A stretch of DNA of 64,000 nt, from positions 233,809-297,808 of the forward strand of contig JAZGGI010000024.1 of NCBI GenBank assembly GCA_036480375.1. Direction: 5' to 3'. The notes under the pieces were generated by a model. The model was not told the DNA's origin, did not search any database, and saw only the letters and a list, made by a program, of their open reading frames with translations. This document shows positions 55,593-63,958 of this stretch, piece after piece. Source of the DNA: Candidatus Zixiibacteriota bacterium. GTDB taxonomy: Bacteria; Zixibacteria; MSB-5A5; GN15; JAAZOE01. The first letter of the stretch is position 1. Each line of letters begins with the position of its first letter. Position numbers and translations under genes: made by a program.

Positions 55593-56504
55593 CTACCTTT
55601 TTAGAGGGTAATAGATACGGATGATACCGTAACAAACGGCCCCGATTATTAGGCCGACAATGACATCCGAAATATAATGGAATCGACCGTAAACCGTTCC
55701 CGCCGCTAATCCCAAAATTACCGGAATCAAAAACCATGCTTTCCTGGAATAGTTTTTAATGGCGAATAACATGACAATCAACGCCACCGCGCAATGCGAT
55801 GAGGGCATGGCTCCCCCGTGAAAAGCTCCATTTTCAATTATGAGTTCGACTAAAGGTCTGAATACCGGACCTGAAATTACATTTTCATACTGTGTGGCAA
55901 GAAAATGCCTCGGTCCTTCGACCGGGTAAAGAATGAAAATCATATAGGAGAAAAAAAAGGCGGCGCATGTGGCGGTCATAAATCTAATTATTTCCGCGTC
56001 TTTTCGATGAAAGAATAAAAACAAGCTCAATCCCGGAATTAGCAAATAATACGAAAAATACGAGGCGGAAAAAATCTCGGTCCGGAAAACGCTGAGACGC
56101 TGATCCAGCCAGATTGTTGGGCTAACACCAAACAGCGACCGTTCAAATGCTACCACCTGATAATCAAGAAAATTAGAAAAAACAACGTGGACCAGTTTTC
56201 CACTCGTTTCATAGAAAAATATCATTAATATTACCGGATAGAGGAGTCTAAATAAAGTAACAATGCGGTTATCGGACTTTTCGCCAATATATGCCAGTAA
56301 AAGCACGATTACGATGGCTCCCAGATGAAAGATTAATACTCCGATATAATTTTCGATGGGTCGGGCCAGATTTATCGTAATGACGAAAATAAACCAGCTG
56401 TAAATGACTACCAGATGATCGAAAGGTTTCATCCGGGAAATAATTTTCTCGAGTAAGCGATAGCTTTCCTTAGGCGTGTTTAGCCCCGGATATGACAATG
56501 ACAT
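55593..56504 (-). CDS. PAP2-family membrane phosphatase
   Basis: A 303-residue membrane protein with six or more helices. The acid-phosphatase triad motifs are YPVEGPRHFL, GGAMPSSHCAVAL and GRFHYISDVIVG; the first lacks the full K-x6-RP form but keeps the Arg. The family dephosphorylates lipid phosphates or transfers inositol phosphate; the C-terminal placement resembles the inositolphosphotransferase subgroup. AAAGGGAG just before ATG 56504 fixes the start and discards the upstream frame. It overlaps the end of rsmI by 35 bases. Confidence 0.88.
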   Translation of the reverse strand: MSLSYPGLNTPKESYRLLEKIISRMKPFDHLVVIYSWFIFVITINLARPIENYIGVLIFHLGAIVIVLLLAYIGEKSDNRIVTLFRLLYPVILMIFFYETSGKLVHVVFSNFLDYQVVAFERSLFGVSPTIWLDQRLSVFRTEIFSASYFSYYLLIPGLSLFLFFHRKDAEIIRFMTATCAAFFFSYMIFILYPVEGPRHFLATQYENVISGPVFRPLVELIIENGAFHGGAMPSSHCAVALIVMLFAIKNYSRKAWFLIPVILGLAAGTVYGRFHYISDVIVGLIIGAVCYGIIRIYYPLKR

Positions 56505-57162
56505 ATTCTCCCTTTGGATTTGATTTTTCAATTATGCCCGCGACCTCGATTGCGCTATTGAGTATTTTTTCTTCATGCATCTTGCTTATTTCACGGATGA
56601 CGCAGACTTCGCGCTCGGCAAAAATCTCAGCTACTTCGATTATCGTCTTTTTTATTCGGTGAACCGATTCATATATAACTATGGTGTGAGGATATTCACT
56701 TATCTCCAACAACCGAGATCGCCTCTTTCCCTTTTTGACCGGCAAAAATCCCTCAAAGAAAAATCGGTCGGTCGGCAATCCCGAAGCAGTCAAAGCCGGA
56801 ATCAAAGCCGTCGCGCCCGGTAATGCCTCTACCGAAATTCCTTCATCGATTGCGGCCTTAACGATGCGAAAAGCCGGGTCCGAAATTCCCGGACTACCGC
56901 CATCGGATATCACAGCCACCGACTTACCTTCTTTCAGGATTTCTAATATCTTCGGAATCCGGCGAATTTCATTATGCTCAAAATAGCTGATTTTTTTGGC
57001 CTTGATTCCGAAATGTGCCAGAAGCTGGCCGCTGCGCCGGGTATCTTCGCATGCCACCAGAACAACATTTTTCAAAACTTCCAGTGCCCGCAGGGTAATG
57101 TCCTGCATATTCCCAATCGGAGTTGGGACAAGATACAATATACCCATGGCGTTATTATCCAT
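56470..57162 (-). CDS. rsmI: 16S rRNA (cytidine1402-2'-O)-methyltransferase
   Basis: About 230 residues, tetrapyrrole-methylase fold. Motifs: LYLVPTPIGNMQDITLRALE, CEDTRRSGQLL, YFEHNE, SDGGSPGISDPAF and LPGATALIPALTASGLP, all standard RsmI. It methylates the ribose of C1402 in the decoding centre. The start is uncertain: ATG 57162, four bases after the nadE stop, or ATG 57147 (beginning MGILYLVPTP), which fits family alignments well. Gene order is nadE-rsmI-PAP2 on the minus strand. Confidence 0.94.
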   Translation of the reverse strand: MDNNAMGILYLVPTPIGNMQDITLRALEVLKNVVLVACEDTRRSGQLLAHFGIKAKKISYFEHNEIRRIPKILEILKEGKSVAVISDGGSPGISDPAFRIVKAAIDEGISVEALPGATALIPALTASGLPTDRFFFEGFLPVKKGKRRSRLLEISEYPHTIVIYESVHRIKKTIIEVAEIFAEREVCVIREISKMHEEKILNSAIEVAGIIEKSNPKGEYVIVISGAKHA

Positions 57163-57166
57163 AAAA

Positions 57167-57961
57167 TCAATCAAGGAGTATCTCTGTCGGTATCGGATTT
57201 CTTCCCAGCAGGTTCACGGGCGGAAGTCCTCGTTTGAATGAATATTTATTGATCCGGTTAATGACCAACTTAATGACTTCGTCCGCAGTTCCGGTTTCCT
57301 TCAGCTGATTTAGATCACGAACTTCTTTTTCAATCAAGAGATACAGCAACTCGTCGGCCTTTTTATAAGTCAATCCCAATTCATCTTCATCTGTCTGACC
57401 CGGCCATAAATCAGCGGTAGGCTTCTTTTTGATAATTTCCGGTGGAACCTCTAAATATTCTGCCATGGCCCACACCTCGCCTTTATAAAGGCCGCCAAGA
57501 GGATTCAGGGAGCAGGCGTTATCTCCGTACCAGGTCGCGTAGCCCAAACAAATTTCAGTTTTGTTGGATGTGCCCAAAACCAGACGATTATCTCGGGCCG
57601 AAATATCAAAAAGAACCGACATCCGTTCCCGGGCGCATTTATTACCGCGTCGCAATGAAGAAACGTCATTATTACCGAAGTAGGCGTCCACCATCGGCGA
57701 TATATCCACCTTTTCAAACGATATACCCAGTTTATTCGCCAGATTAATAGCGTCATTTTTTGATTCTGGAGAAGACCTCTTGTAGGGCATGATTACACCC
57801 AATATATTTTCAGCCCCAACGGCTTTTGATCCCAGCGCCGCCGATACTGATGAGTCAACCCCGCCGGAAAGGCCTATGATTAGGCGATTGATGCCGACTT
57901 CATTAGTATAATCCCTTATAAACTCTGTCAGAATTTCCACGGAGCCTTTAATATCTATCAT
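57167..57961 (-). CDS. nadE: NAD+ synthetase, ammonia-dependent type
   Basis: A 264-residue enzyme amidating nicotinic acid adenine dinucleotide. The PP-loop is GLSGGVDSSV, and GTSNKTEICLGYATWYGD plus NPLGGLYKGEVWAMAEYL are conserved substrate-binding blocks. There is no N-terminal nitrilase/glutaminase domain, so it should use free ammonia. Start at ATG 57961 or an in-frame GTG at 57970, which has GGAGG directly upstream. It is divergent from ssb. Confidence 0.95.
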   Translation of the reverse strand: MIDIKGSVEILTEFIRDYTNEVGINRLIIGLSGGVDSSVSAALGSKAVGAENILGVIMPYKRSSPESKNDAINLANKLGISFEKVDISPMVDAYFGNNDVSSLRRGNKCARERMSVLFDISARDNRLVLGTSNKTEICLGYATWYGDNACSLNPLGGLYKGEVWAMAEYLEVPPEIIKKKPTADLWPGQTDEDELGLTYKKADELLYLLIEKEVRDLNQLKETGTADEVIKLVINRINKYSFKRGLPPVNLLGRNPIPTEILLD

Positions 57962-58047
57962 GATTCCCACGCGCCTCCAAAAACCGAATATAGGAAAATT
58001 TTATCGCCAATCAACAAATTTGTGACATCAACATGGTTTAGACGATA

Positions 58048-58076
58048 TTGACTTTCCGATATTATTGGTCTATATT
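58048..58076 (+). promoter_or_regulatory. Sigma-70 promoter for ssb
   Basis: TTGACT (58048-58053), 17-nt spacer and TATATT (58071-58076), about 26 bases before the ssb ATG at 58103. Confidence 0.75.
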
Positions 58077-58102
58077 CACAAATTAAATACGAAGGGAGAA
58101 AT

Positions 58103-58519
58103 ATGGCATCAGTAAACAAAGCAATATTAATTGGCAATCTGGGCGCTGACCCGGAATTGCGCTATACCTCATCGGGGCAGGCGGTGGCGAATTTTAGTAT
58201 GGCTACTACCGAAAAATGGCGGGATAAAGACGGACAGATGCAGGAATCAACCGAATGGCATCGAATTGTTCTCTGGGCAAGACAGGCTGAAGTCGCCAAG
58301 GAGTATCTTAAAAAAGGAAGTTCGGTTTATATCGAAGGCAGAATTCAAACTCGCAATTATGAAGATAAAGACGGAGTCAAGCGCTATATTACCGAAATTG
58401 TCGGCCAAAGAATGCAATTTTTGGGCTCACGGGGCACTGCCTCCGATAGCGGTCCGTCGGAACCGCCGCCAGCTCCCCCAGCCGATATTGATACCGAAGA
58501 CGACGACCTGCCCTTCTAA
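58103..58519 (+). CDS. ssb: Single-stranded DNA-binding protein
   Basis: A 138-residue SSB. The OB fold spans about 1-105 ([38 protein letters not shown]-like YIEGRIQTR), followed by a short acidic/Pro linker and the interaction tip EDDDLPF that recruits repair and replication partners. GAAGGGAGA lies 5 bases before the ATG. It has its own promoter and stands alone. Confidence 0.96.
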   Translation: MASVNKAILIGNLGADPELRYTSSGQAVANFSMATTEKWRDKDGQMQESTEWHRIVLWARQAEVAKEYLKKGSSVYIEGRIQTRNYEDKDGVKRYITEIVGQRMQFLGSRGTASDSGPSEPPPAPPADIDTEDDDLPF

Positions 58520-58604
58520 AATATTTTCTATCAAAATAATTCGTCGGATTCAATAACCTGAGAAACTTCAGCTATTGTTTATTAAAGGAGAAAGGGATCG
58601 CATT

Positions 58605-59756
58605 TTGCCAAAATCTGCCGTTATTTGTGAGTGTGTATTACTGATTTTTCTTCTATATAGCAATATTAAGTCTTCACAGAGTGTGGTATCAAAAGACGGT
58701 AATTTAGAATTCCGAAAGAGCGAACAGGATTTCAGACCAATGGGAACTTACCAGATAGCTCTGGCTGATCTTGATGACGACGGTGACATGGATGCCGTTT
58801 TTTCGAACATGCATGCCCGGACTCTCATCCTGTTTAATGACGGTTTTGGCAATTACCTGGAATCGGACCAGATATTTTCACAAGGCTATGCCGGTGTCGA
58901 GGCGAGAGACATTGATCGTGACCATGATCTGGATCTGTTGTTTGGTCCCAGCCACGAAGTTTATACTAGAAGTCCATTATATCTGAATAACGGCACTGGT
59001 GTTTTTGAAGAGGGACAACTTGATGTTCGAGGTACTGGTATTTTCACTATTGGCGCACATTTGGTCGATGTAGACGGCGATGGCGATTTGGATGCCCTCT
59101 TCCAAAAGGCTAGGGAAACAATTCTGTATATAAATGATGGTAAAAGTAATTTCAGCTTAAGTAGTGCCACTTATCCGGATATGTCAGTCTTCTGCGATCT
59201 GAATGACGATGGATTTGTTGACATTTTTGCCAGAGAGGTCGGGCAGGGCTTCCGGGTCTATCTTAACAACGGGGATGGCGAATTCTCCAAATTTTGCTTT
59301 TTTGAAAACCGAATATTACTCCGTTGCTCGACCGTCTTTGCAGACGTCGATAATGATGGTGACCCTGATGCAATCTATACCAATGGTGAGGGGAAATTAT
59401 ATCCTTCCGGAATTCTACTAAATGACGGCACTGGCAGGTTTGTCGAAAGCAATCAGGAATTGCCCTCTGTTGATATGAGCTGGGTCTGCACAAATGATCT
59501 GAATGGTGATGGCTGGGTTGATCTTGTTTTCACTGATTGGGGCAGACCATGTCAGGTCTGGATTAATGATGGTGCAGGAAAGTTTGAAGACTCGGGTATC
59601 AGATTTGCGGGGAAAGGACGTATTGCTTGCTGTGAGATTGCTGATATTGACAATGACGGTGATAATGACGTCTTCATTGGGAACTACACCGACGGCACTA
59701 ATACTATTTGGTTTAATCAAACCTATGTTTCGCAAGCAATTGATGGCAAACGTTGA
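58605..59756 (+). CDS. FG-GAP/VCBS-repeat seven-bladed propeller protein
   Basis: About 383 residues. A hydrophobic segment near the start (ECVLLIFLLYSNI) suggests export or anchoring. Seven repeats, each with a calcium-loop-like motif of the D-x-D-x-DG type, follow: DLDDDGDMDAVF, DIDRDHDLDLLF, DVDGDGDLDALF, DLNDDGFVDIFA, DVDNDGDPDAIY, DLNGDGWVDLVF and DIDNDGDNDVFI. This is the right number for one beta propeller. AAAGGAGAAAGG supports TTG 58605 over TTG 58575. Calcium-binding, surface adhesion or partner-binding is likely. It has no sorting domain. Confidence 0.88.
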   Translation: MPKSAVICECVLLIFLLYSNIKSSQSVVSKDGNLEFRKSEQDFRPMGTYQIALADLDDDGDMDAVFSNMHARTLILFNDGFGNYLESDQIFSQGYAGVEARDIDRDHDLDLLFGPSHEVYTRSPLYLNNGTGVFEEGQLDVRGTGIFTIGAHLVDVDGDGDLDALFQKARETILYINDGKSNFSLSSATYPDMSVFCDLNDDGFVDIFAREVGQGFRVYLNNGDGEFSKFCFFENRILLRCSTVFADVDNDGDPDAIYTNGEGKLYPSGILLNDGTGRFVESNQELPSVDMSWVCTNDLNGDGWVDLVFTDWGRPCQVWINDGAGKFEDSGIRFAGKGRIACCEIADIDNDGDNDVFIGNYTDGTNTIWFNQTYVSQAIDGKR

Positions 59757-59978
59757 TTAGTATTGACAGCCAAACGCCCATGACAGTGTATTAAATTCCA
59801 AAATATCGACCCAGGGCGGACTGATGCTTGGATAATTCGGGGTATTGAGGAAAGATTAGGGGCAACCTCCGCCATATTTGCATCGGGATATGGATATTTT
59901 TCAGAAATGTCAATTCAGTATCTATTGAGTATTCATTTTAGTCGAATTGCCCACCCATTTTGCAATTGGAGAAAATAG

Positions 59979-60007
59979 TTGACATAGACGGATTTGGTCG
60001 ATATAAT
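59979..60007 (+). promoter_or_regulatory. Consensus sigma-70 promoter for the cytochrome-FeS-NrfD operon
   Basis: TTGACA (59979-59984), 17-nt spacer, TATAAT (60002-60007), with the ATG at 60060. Both hexamers are perfect. The rest of the 303-base gap (59757-59978) shows no gene or clear repeat. Confidence 0.85.
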
Positions 60008-60059
60008 GAACATTAATGAGGGTAGATTTTATCCTCATTAGGCGATAGAAAAAGTATTT

Positions 60060-60797
60060 ATGAAAAAAGTACCTCAGCAAATAATTCCTCTGGCCATAAT
60101 CTTTATTGTGGCGATTGCCGCGCTTGTTACCGCTCGTCATTTTTTTGTTCCCGAAACGTTTGGCGATTATGGACATTACCGAGCGGCATCGGTCGATGAG
60201 ATAGCCTCTCAGGAAGTAGTTTATGCGGGAAGCATCATTTGTAATGATTGCCATGACGATATATACGAAACAAAGATGAATTTCGATCATCGTGGTGTTT
60301 CTTGTGAAGTATGCCATGGCCCGGCTATGGCTCATACCGAAGAACCGGATGAGTATACTCCTCGAATTCCGCGGATCCGCAATCAGTGCACAATTTGTCA
60401 TGGATATAATTCGGCCCGTCCCTCCGGCTTTCCTCAGGTTGTGGAAGAGGTCCATAATCCCGGCAGACCTTGTCTTGAATGTCATAATCCCCATAAACCG
60501 CTTCTGCCAAGAGCACCTCAGGCTTGTGATGCCTGCCATCGTGAAATTGCTCTCCAGAAAGCGGTTTCCCATCATACCAGTCTGGAATGTAAGACTTGCC
60601 ATGATGCCCCGCCCGATCATATGAGCAATCCCCGCTTCGCCCGGGCTCAAAAACCGACATCGAGAGCTCTCTGCGGTAAATGTCATGACACCGAGGCCGA
60701 CGTGTCGAGGGGTATACCGCGAATTAAATTAGCAACTCACAATGAAAATTATCTTTGCTGGGACTGTCATTATCCACATCATCCGGAGGCCAGATAA
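60060..60797 (+). CDS. Octaheme c-type cytochrome, membrane-anchored
   Basis: A 245-residue protein with one N-terminal transmembrane helix (about 7-25), then eight C-x-x-CH haem-binding sites: CNDCH, CEVCH, CTICH, CLECH, CDACH, CKTCH, CGKCH and CWDCH. Spare histidines (such as NFDHRG, VSHHTS) could be distal ligands. The pattern resembles doubled-CXXCH and DmsE/NrfB-like electron carriers on the outer face of the inner membrane. Its stop overlaps the next start (TAATG). With the two following genes it forms a quinone-linked electron-transfer module. Confidence 0.92.
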   Translation: MKKVPQQIIPLAIIFIVAIAALVTARHFFVPETFGDYGHYRAASVDEIASQEVVYAGSIICNDCHDDIYETKMNFDHRGVSCEVCHGPAMAHTEEPDEYTPRIPRIRNQCTICHGYNSARPSGFPQVVEEVHNPGRPCLECHNPHKPLLPRAPQACDACHREIALQKAVSHHTSLECKTCHDAPPDHMSNPRFARAQKPTSRALCGKCHDTEADVSRGIPRIKLATHNENYLCWDCHYPHHPEAR

Positions 60798-61567
60798 TGG
60801 AACAGGATAAACCGAAAATTCAACGACGAGATTTTTTGCGATCCTGCTTTAAAAAATTGCCGGTACTGGTTTCAGCCGCCTATATAATTTCTCCCGACGA
60901 ACTTCTGGCGTCTGCTTCCGATGACTACAATCCGGACGAACATAATTATGCTATGGGCATTAGTATTCATAAATGTATCGGTTGCGGACGGTGCGCCGAT
61001 GCCTGCAAAACCGAAAATAAAGTGCCTCGCGATGAACACTTTTTTAGAACTTGGATTGAGAGGTATATTATCCCACCCGATGGGGAAGCCGAAGTCGATA
61101 GTCCAAACGGAGGAATTGACGGATTTCCAAAAGCGGATGAGAAAAAAGAAATTCTCAGAACCTACTTTGTCCCCAAATTATGTAACCATTGCGAAAATCC
61201 GCCTTGCGTCCAGGTTTGTCCGGTCGGAGCGACATATACCAGCCGCGACGGCGTTGTTCTCGTTGATAGCAGTTATTGCGTGGGATGTCGTTATTGTATC
61301 CAGGCCTGCCCCTACGGAGCTCGGTACCTGCATCCGGAAACACACACGGCCGATAAATGTACATTTTGTTACCATCGCATCGTCAAAGGGATGCGTCCTG
61401 CCTGCGTAGAAGTCTGTCCGACCCAGGCGCGCGTCTTTGGTGAAATCGGGAAGCGCAATAGCCCCCTGCATCGATTTATTCGATTTAACGATACCATTGT
61501 CCTGAAACAATGGCTTAACACCAAACCCAAAGTATATTATTCCGGAGCCGATGGAGAAGTGAGATAA
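60797..61567 (+). CDS. Periplasmic 4x[4Fe-4S] ferredoxin-type electron-transfer subunit (NrfC/DsrO/HybA-like)
   Basis: A 256-residue protein with a twin-arginine-like leader (QRRDFLRSC followed by a hydrophobic stretch), so it is probably exported folded by Tat. Four cysteine groups follow: CIGCGRCADAC; CNHCENPPCVQVC; CVGCRYCIQAC; and CTFCYHRI...ACVEVC, for four [4Fe-4S] clusters. GGAGG at 60785-60789 selects ATG 60797 over the longer frame. It would pass electrons between the NrfD-like membrane subunit and the octaheme cytochrome. No molybdopterin subunit is adjacent. Confidence 0.92.
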   Translation: MEQDKPKIQRRDFLRSCFKKLPVLVSAAYIISPDELLASASDDYNPDEHNYAMGISIHKCIGCGRCADACKTENKVPRDEHFFRTWIERYIIPPDGEAEVDSPNGGIDGFPKADEKKEILRTYFVPKLCNHCENPPCVQVCPVGATYTSRDGVVLVDSSYCVGCRYCIQACPYGARYLHPETHTADKCTFCYHRIVKGMRPACVEVCPTQARVFGEIGKRNSPLHRFIRFNDTIVLKQWLNTKPKVYYSGADGEVR

Positions 61568-61569
61568 AT

Positions 61570-62796
61570 ATGGAGACTATTCTGGCCAATGCCGTCGAAG
61601 CCATAGCCGGCGCCACCGGGTATATATATCCCAATGAATTTGAACTCCACTGGGGCATACTCATTGTCGTTTATCCTTATCTCACGGGACTCGTGGCGGG
61701 AGCTTTTATTTTGGCGTCGCTCGAAAGAGTTTTTAAAGTTAGCGCCCTGATTCCCGTTTATCGCCTGTCTTTATTAACGGCGCTGTCATTTCTTCTAATT
61801 GCTCCCTTGCCGCTTTTGGCGCACCTGGGTAGGCCGGAACGAGCCCTGGAGATGTTTTTGACGCCGCACACCAAGTCGGCCATGGCCATGTTCGGTTTTG
61901 TTTATGTCTGGTATCTGATGGTCGTTCTGCTTTTGGAACTTTGGTTTGATTACCGTCAGGATATCATCAATTGGGCCAGAAAAAGCACCGGCCTGAAAAA
62001 ATATTTTTATTACGCGCTAAGTCTGGGTTCTACCAGTACTTCCGATGAAGCCCTGGCCTTCGACGCCAAAGCGGGCAGGTTTATTACCCTGATCGGTATC
62101 CCTTCCGCGTTTTTATTACACGGATACGTTGGATTTATTTTCGGCTCCGTCAAAGCCAATCCGTGGTGGAGCAGCGTTTTGATGCCAATTGTATTTCTGT
62201 TTTCGGCGATTGTCTCCGGTATTGCTCTAATGGTCCTGATATACATGGTAACGACCATGTTCCGCTGGAAACGAATTAATATGGACTGCCTCAATAAGCT
62301 GGGCCTGTTCCTGATTGTCGCCATGATTGTTGATTTTTCACTGGAGCTTCTGGACTTTATCCAGCGGCTTTATGAGTCAGAAGAATCGATAAATATCCTG
62401 TCATCGATGATTTCTAACCGGCTCTTTATCAGTCTGATAATCAGTCAGATTATTATCGGCAGTATAGCGCCCATGGCCGCGCTGGTCATGGCTCGTTTCA
62501 GAAAAGTACCCGATGAAATGAAGCGGATGCTCTATTTTATCGCTGCCATTTTGATTCAGGTCGGTATCTTCAGCACTCGTTGGAATGTCGTTCTGGGCGG
62601 CCAACTGTTTTCCAAAAGCCTGCGTGGCTTGACTACTTATAAACTGGAAATGTTCGGGCTTGAGGGTCTCTTTGTCTCGATAGTGTTGTTAATCATGCCC
62701 TTTGTGATTTTGTTCGTACTCGTAAAAATCCTTCCTCCGTGGGAAGGAGGTCATCACGAACCGATGAGACTCGCCCCAGCAGAAAGCAAAAAATAG
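61570..62796 (+). CDS. nrfD: NrfD/PsrC-family quinone-interacting membrane subunit
   Basis: A 408-residue inner-membrane protein with about nine to ten helices. The start (YPNEFELHWGILIVVYPYLTG) and LLIAPLPLLAHLGRPERALEM are typical of NrfD/PsrC/DsrP proteins, which bind quinone and carry no cofactor. It begins 2 bases after the iron-sulfur gene. The trio resembles the cytochrome-FeS-NrfD parts of Nrf, Dsr (JOP) and Qrc-type complexes. Electron direction cannot be inferred. A strong terminator follows. Confidence 0.92.
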   Translation: METILANAVEAIAGATGYIYPNEFELHWGILIVVYPYLTGLVAGAFILASLERVFKVSALIPVYRLSLLTALSFLLIAPLPLLAHLGRPERALEMFLTPHTKSAMAMFGFVYVWYLMVVLLLELWFDYRQDIINWARKSTGLKKYFYYALSLGSTSTSDEALAFDAKAGRFITLIGIPSAFLLHGYVGFIFGSVKANPWWSSVLMPIVFLFSAIVSGIALMVLIYMVTTMFRWKRINMDCLNKLGLFLIVAMIVDFSLELLDFIQRLYESEESINILSSMISNRLFISLIISQIIIGSIAPMAALVMARFRKVPDEMKRMLYFIAAILIQVGIFSTRWNVVLGGQLFSKSLRGLTTYKLEMFGLEGLFVSIVLLIMPFVILFVLVKILPPWEGGHHEPMRLAPAESKK

Positions 62797-62821
62797 ATTA
62801 ATTCTCAGACGAAACTTTTCG

Positions 62822-62846
62822 CGCCGGTTTTAAGCCGGCGTTTTTA
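62822..62846 (+). terminator. Rho-independent terminator after the NrfD-like gene
   Basis: CGCCGG (62822-62827) pairs with CCGGCG (62835-62840) around a 7-nt loop, followed by TTTTT. Confidence 0.88.
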
Positions 62847-62915
62847 TATCAATTATAATTTCTCAAGATCATCAGGCTCATTAATTGTGCACGGTAGATG
62901 TTCGCATGATTCCCG

Positions 62916-63200
62916 AAAATGGGTTTGTTTCCTCAGATTAACGTTTTTGGTCATATCAAATCGGTGTTAAATACGACAGGCACACGCTTGTTTTTCTTCA
63001 GGGATTTTTGAAAGCGGCCAAGTTCCCAGCATAAGCGGGGGACACGCCGCACGAAAACAGGCTTTCGCCTGTGTCATTTCCATGAAGGCCCCGAAGGGGT
63101 CACTGCGGGAATCCAGAAGAGTTATCCACATTTGCATTTTCAAAAATTCCTTGTAATGGTAAATAACAGTTAAGTCTACAGCGAATTGGATTCGTTTTGT
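62916..63200 (-). repeat. Modular dispersed repeat, copy 2 (inverted)
   Basis: Positions 62916-62960 are the near-exact reverse complement of module A at 41655-41697. About 63120-63200 is the diverged reverse complement of module B (about 41789-41865), including TTATCCACATTTG and TTCCTTGT. Between them are other palindromic pieces (ACAGGCTTTCGCCTGT; GGCCCCGAAGGGGTC). In this copy modules A and B are in the opposite relative order from copy 1, so the modules shuffle independently. Confidence 0.7.
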
Positions 63201-63486
63201 CCTTTTTTGTTTTTTTGGATTTGGCCCTTTCCCCTCAAATCGCACACGCACGGCAATAGATTTATATCATCTATAGGAGCGGGTGATTTCAGAAACAGGG
63301 GTTGAATTGAGTGGTAATTGTGGATGATTTATGCGGGAATGCACCCGTTCCCGTTTCACGGGTGGACAATGGGCCACTGGGTCAAAGCTTTGCTGTGGAT
63401 TAAGCCCATGCCAACATTTTCCCTACCAACCCACCATTAATTAAAAAACATCCCCTTTCTTATGGAATTGACCAGAAGGAGGGAGT

Positions 63487-63591
63487 ATGTACATGAGTCA
63501 AAACAAATTGAGGCCAATTGGTTTTTCAGATAGTTTATTCGCGTGGGGAGTTAGAAAAAGGCTGCATGGATTCCAGCGTGCGCTGGAATGA
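63487..63591 (+). CDS. Possible 34-residue peptide gene, 3' end formed by a repeat
   Basis: AAGGAGG at 63476-63482 precedes ATG 63487 (and an in-frame ATG at 63493, better spaced). The peptide begins MYMSQNKLRPIGFSD and ends within a palindromic repeat that supplies the stop. It may be a gene start truncated by repeat insertion. The preceding part of the gap (63201-63470) contains small hairpins such as CACCCGT-ACGGGTG (around 63342-63363) but no recognisable RNA. Confidence 0.3.
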   Translation: MYMSQNKLRPIGFSDSLFAWGVRKRLHGFQRALE

Positions 63592-63700
63592 CACAGGCGA
63601 ATTTCTGTTTTCGTGCGGCGCGCTGGTTTTCCTGGATTCCCGCCTGCGCGGGAATGACAATATTGATTATTCTTACGTAGCGACAATCCCAGGGTTGTCG
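63568..63700. repeat. Three REP-like palindromes
   Basis: ATTCCAGCG-CGCTGGAAT (63570-63589), ATTCCCGC-ctgc-GCGGGAAT (63636-63655) and CGACAATCC-GGGTTGTCG (63681-63700). The first two share the GGATTCC...GGAATGACA frame common to REP-type elements in many bacteria. The third belongs to the CGACAAC family of 33413-33518. Confidence 0.75.
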
Positions 63701-63794
63701 TTACACGATTATGGCCTACAAACTGGAATGACACAGGAAACATTAAGGAAGAACAAGATAAATGACTAATCTTTCGACAATAATATCAGATAGG

Positions 63795-63873
63795 TTACGC
63801 GATAGTTGAAAACAGGTTTTTACCTGTCTGTCGTAATCAACATCGGTTTGATATGACCAAAAACGTTAATCTG
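63795..63873 (+). repeat. Modular dispersed repeat, partial copy 3
   Basis: Contains an AACAGG-TTTTTA-CCTGT hairpin (about 63812-63828) and then the first 27 bases of module A (63847-63873, TTTGATATGACCAAAAACG...). After that the sequence diverges from copies 1 and 2. Confidence 0.7.
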
Positions 63874-63958
63874 GAGCCTGTAAGGAATTTTGTGTAAATG
63901 TAAATAATTGATTATGCTTCGAAATTAAAAAGAGAAGCATTTACACAGGAGAATTAAC

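Noticed and set aside
59922..60686. 254-residue open frame on the minus strand over the cytochrome gene
   Set aside because: It is antisense to eight C-x-x-CH codon sets, lacks a ribosome site and resembles no protein; a mirror frame of a constrained gene.
62967..63251. 94-residue minus-strand open frame
   Set aside because: Built from the inverted repeat copy and small palindromes; composition explained by repeats.
63238..63470. Possible riboswitch upstream of the 63487 peptide
   Set aside because: Several hairpins are present (around 63342-63363), but I could not match the conserved core of the c-di-GMP or other classes; covariance-model search would be decisive.
63518..63769. 83-residue plus-strand open frame near the right end
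   Set aside because: Two REP-like palindromes translate into it (DSRLRGNDN-type peptide), a known false-gene pattern.
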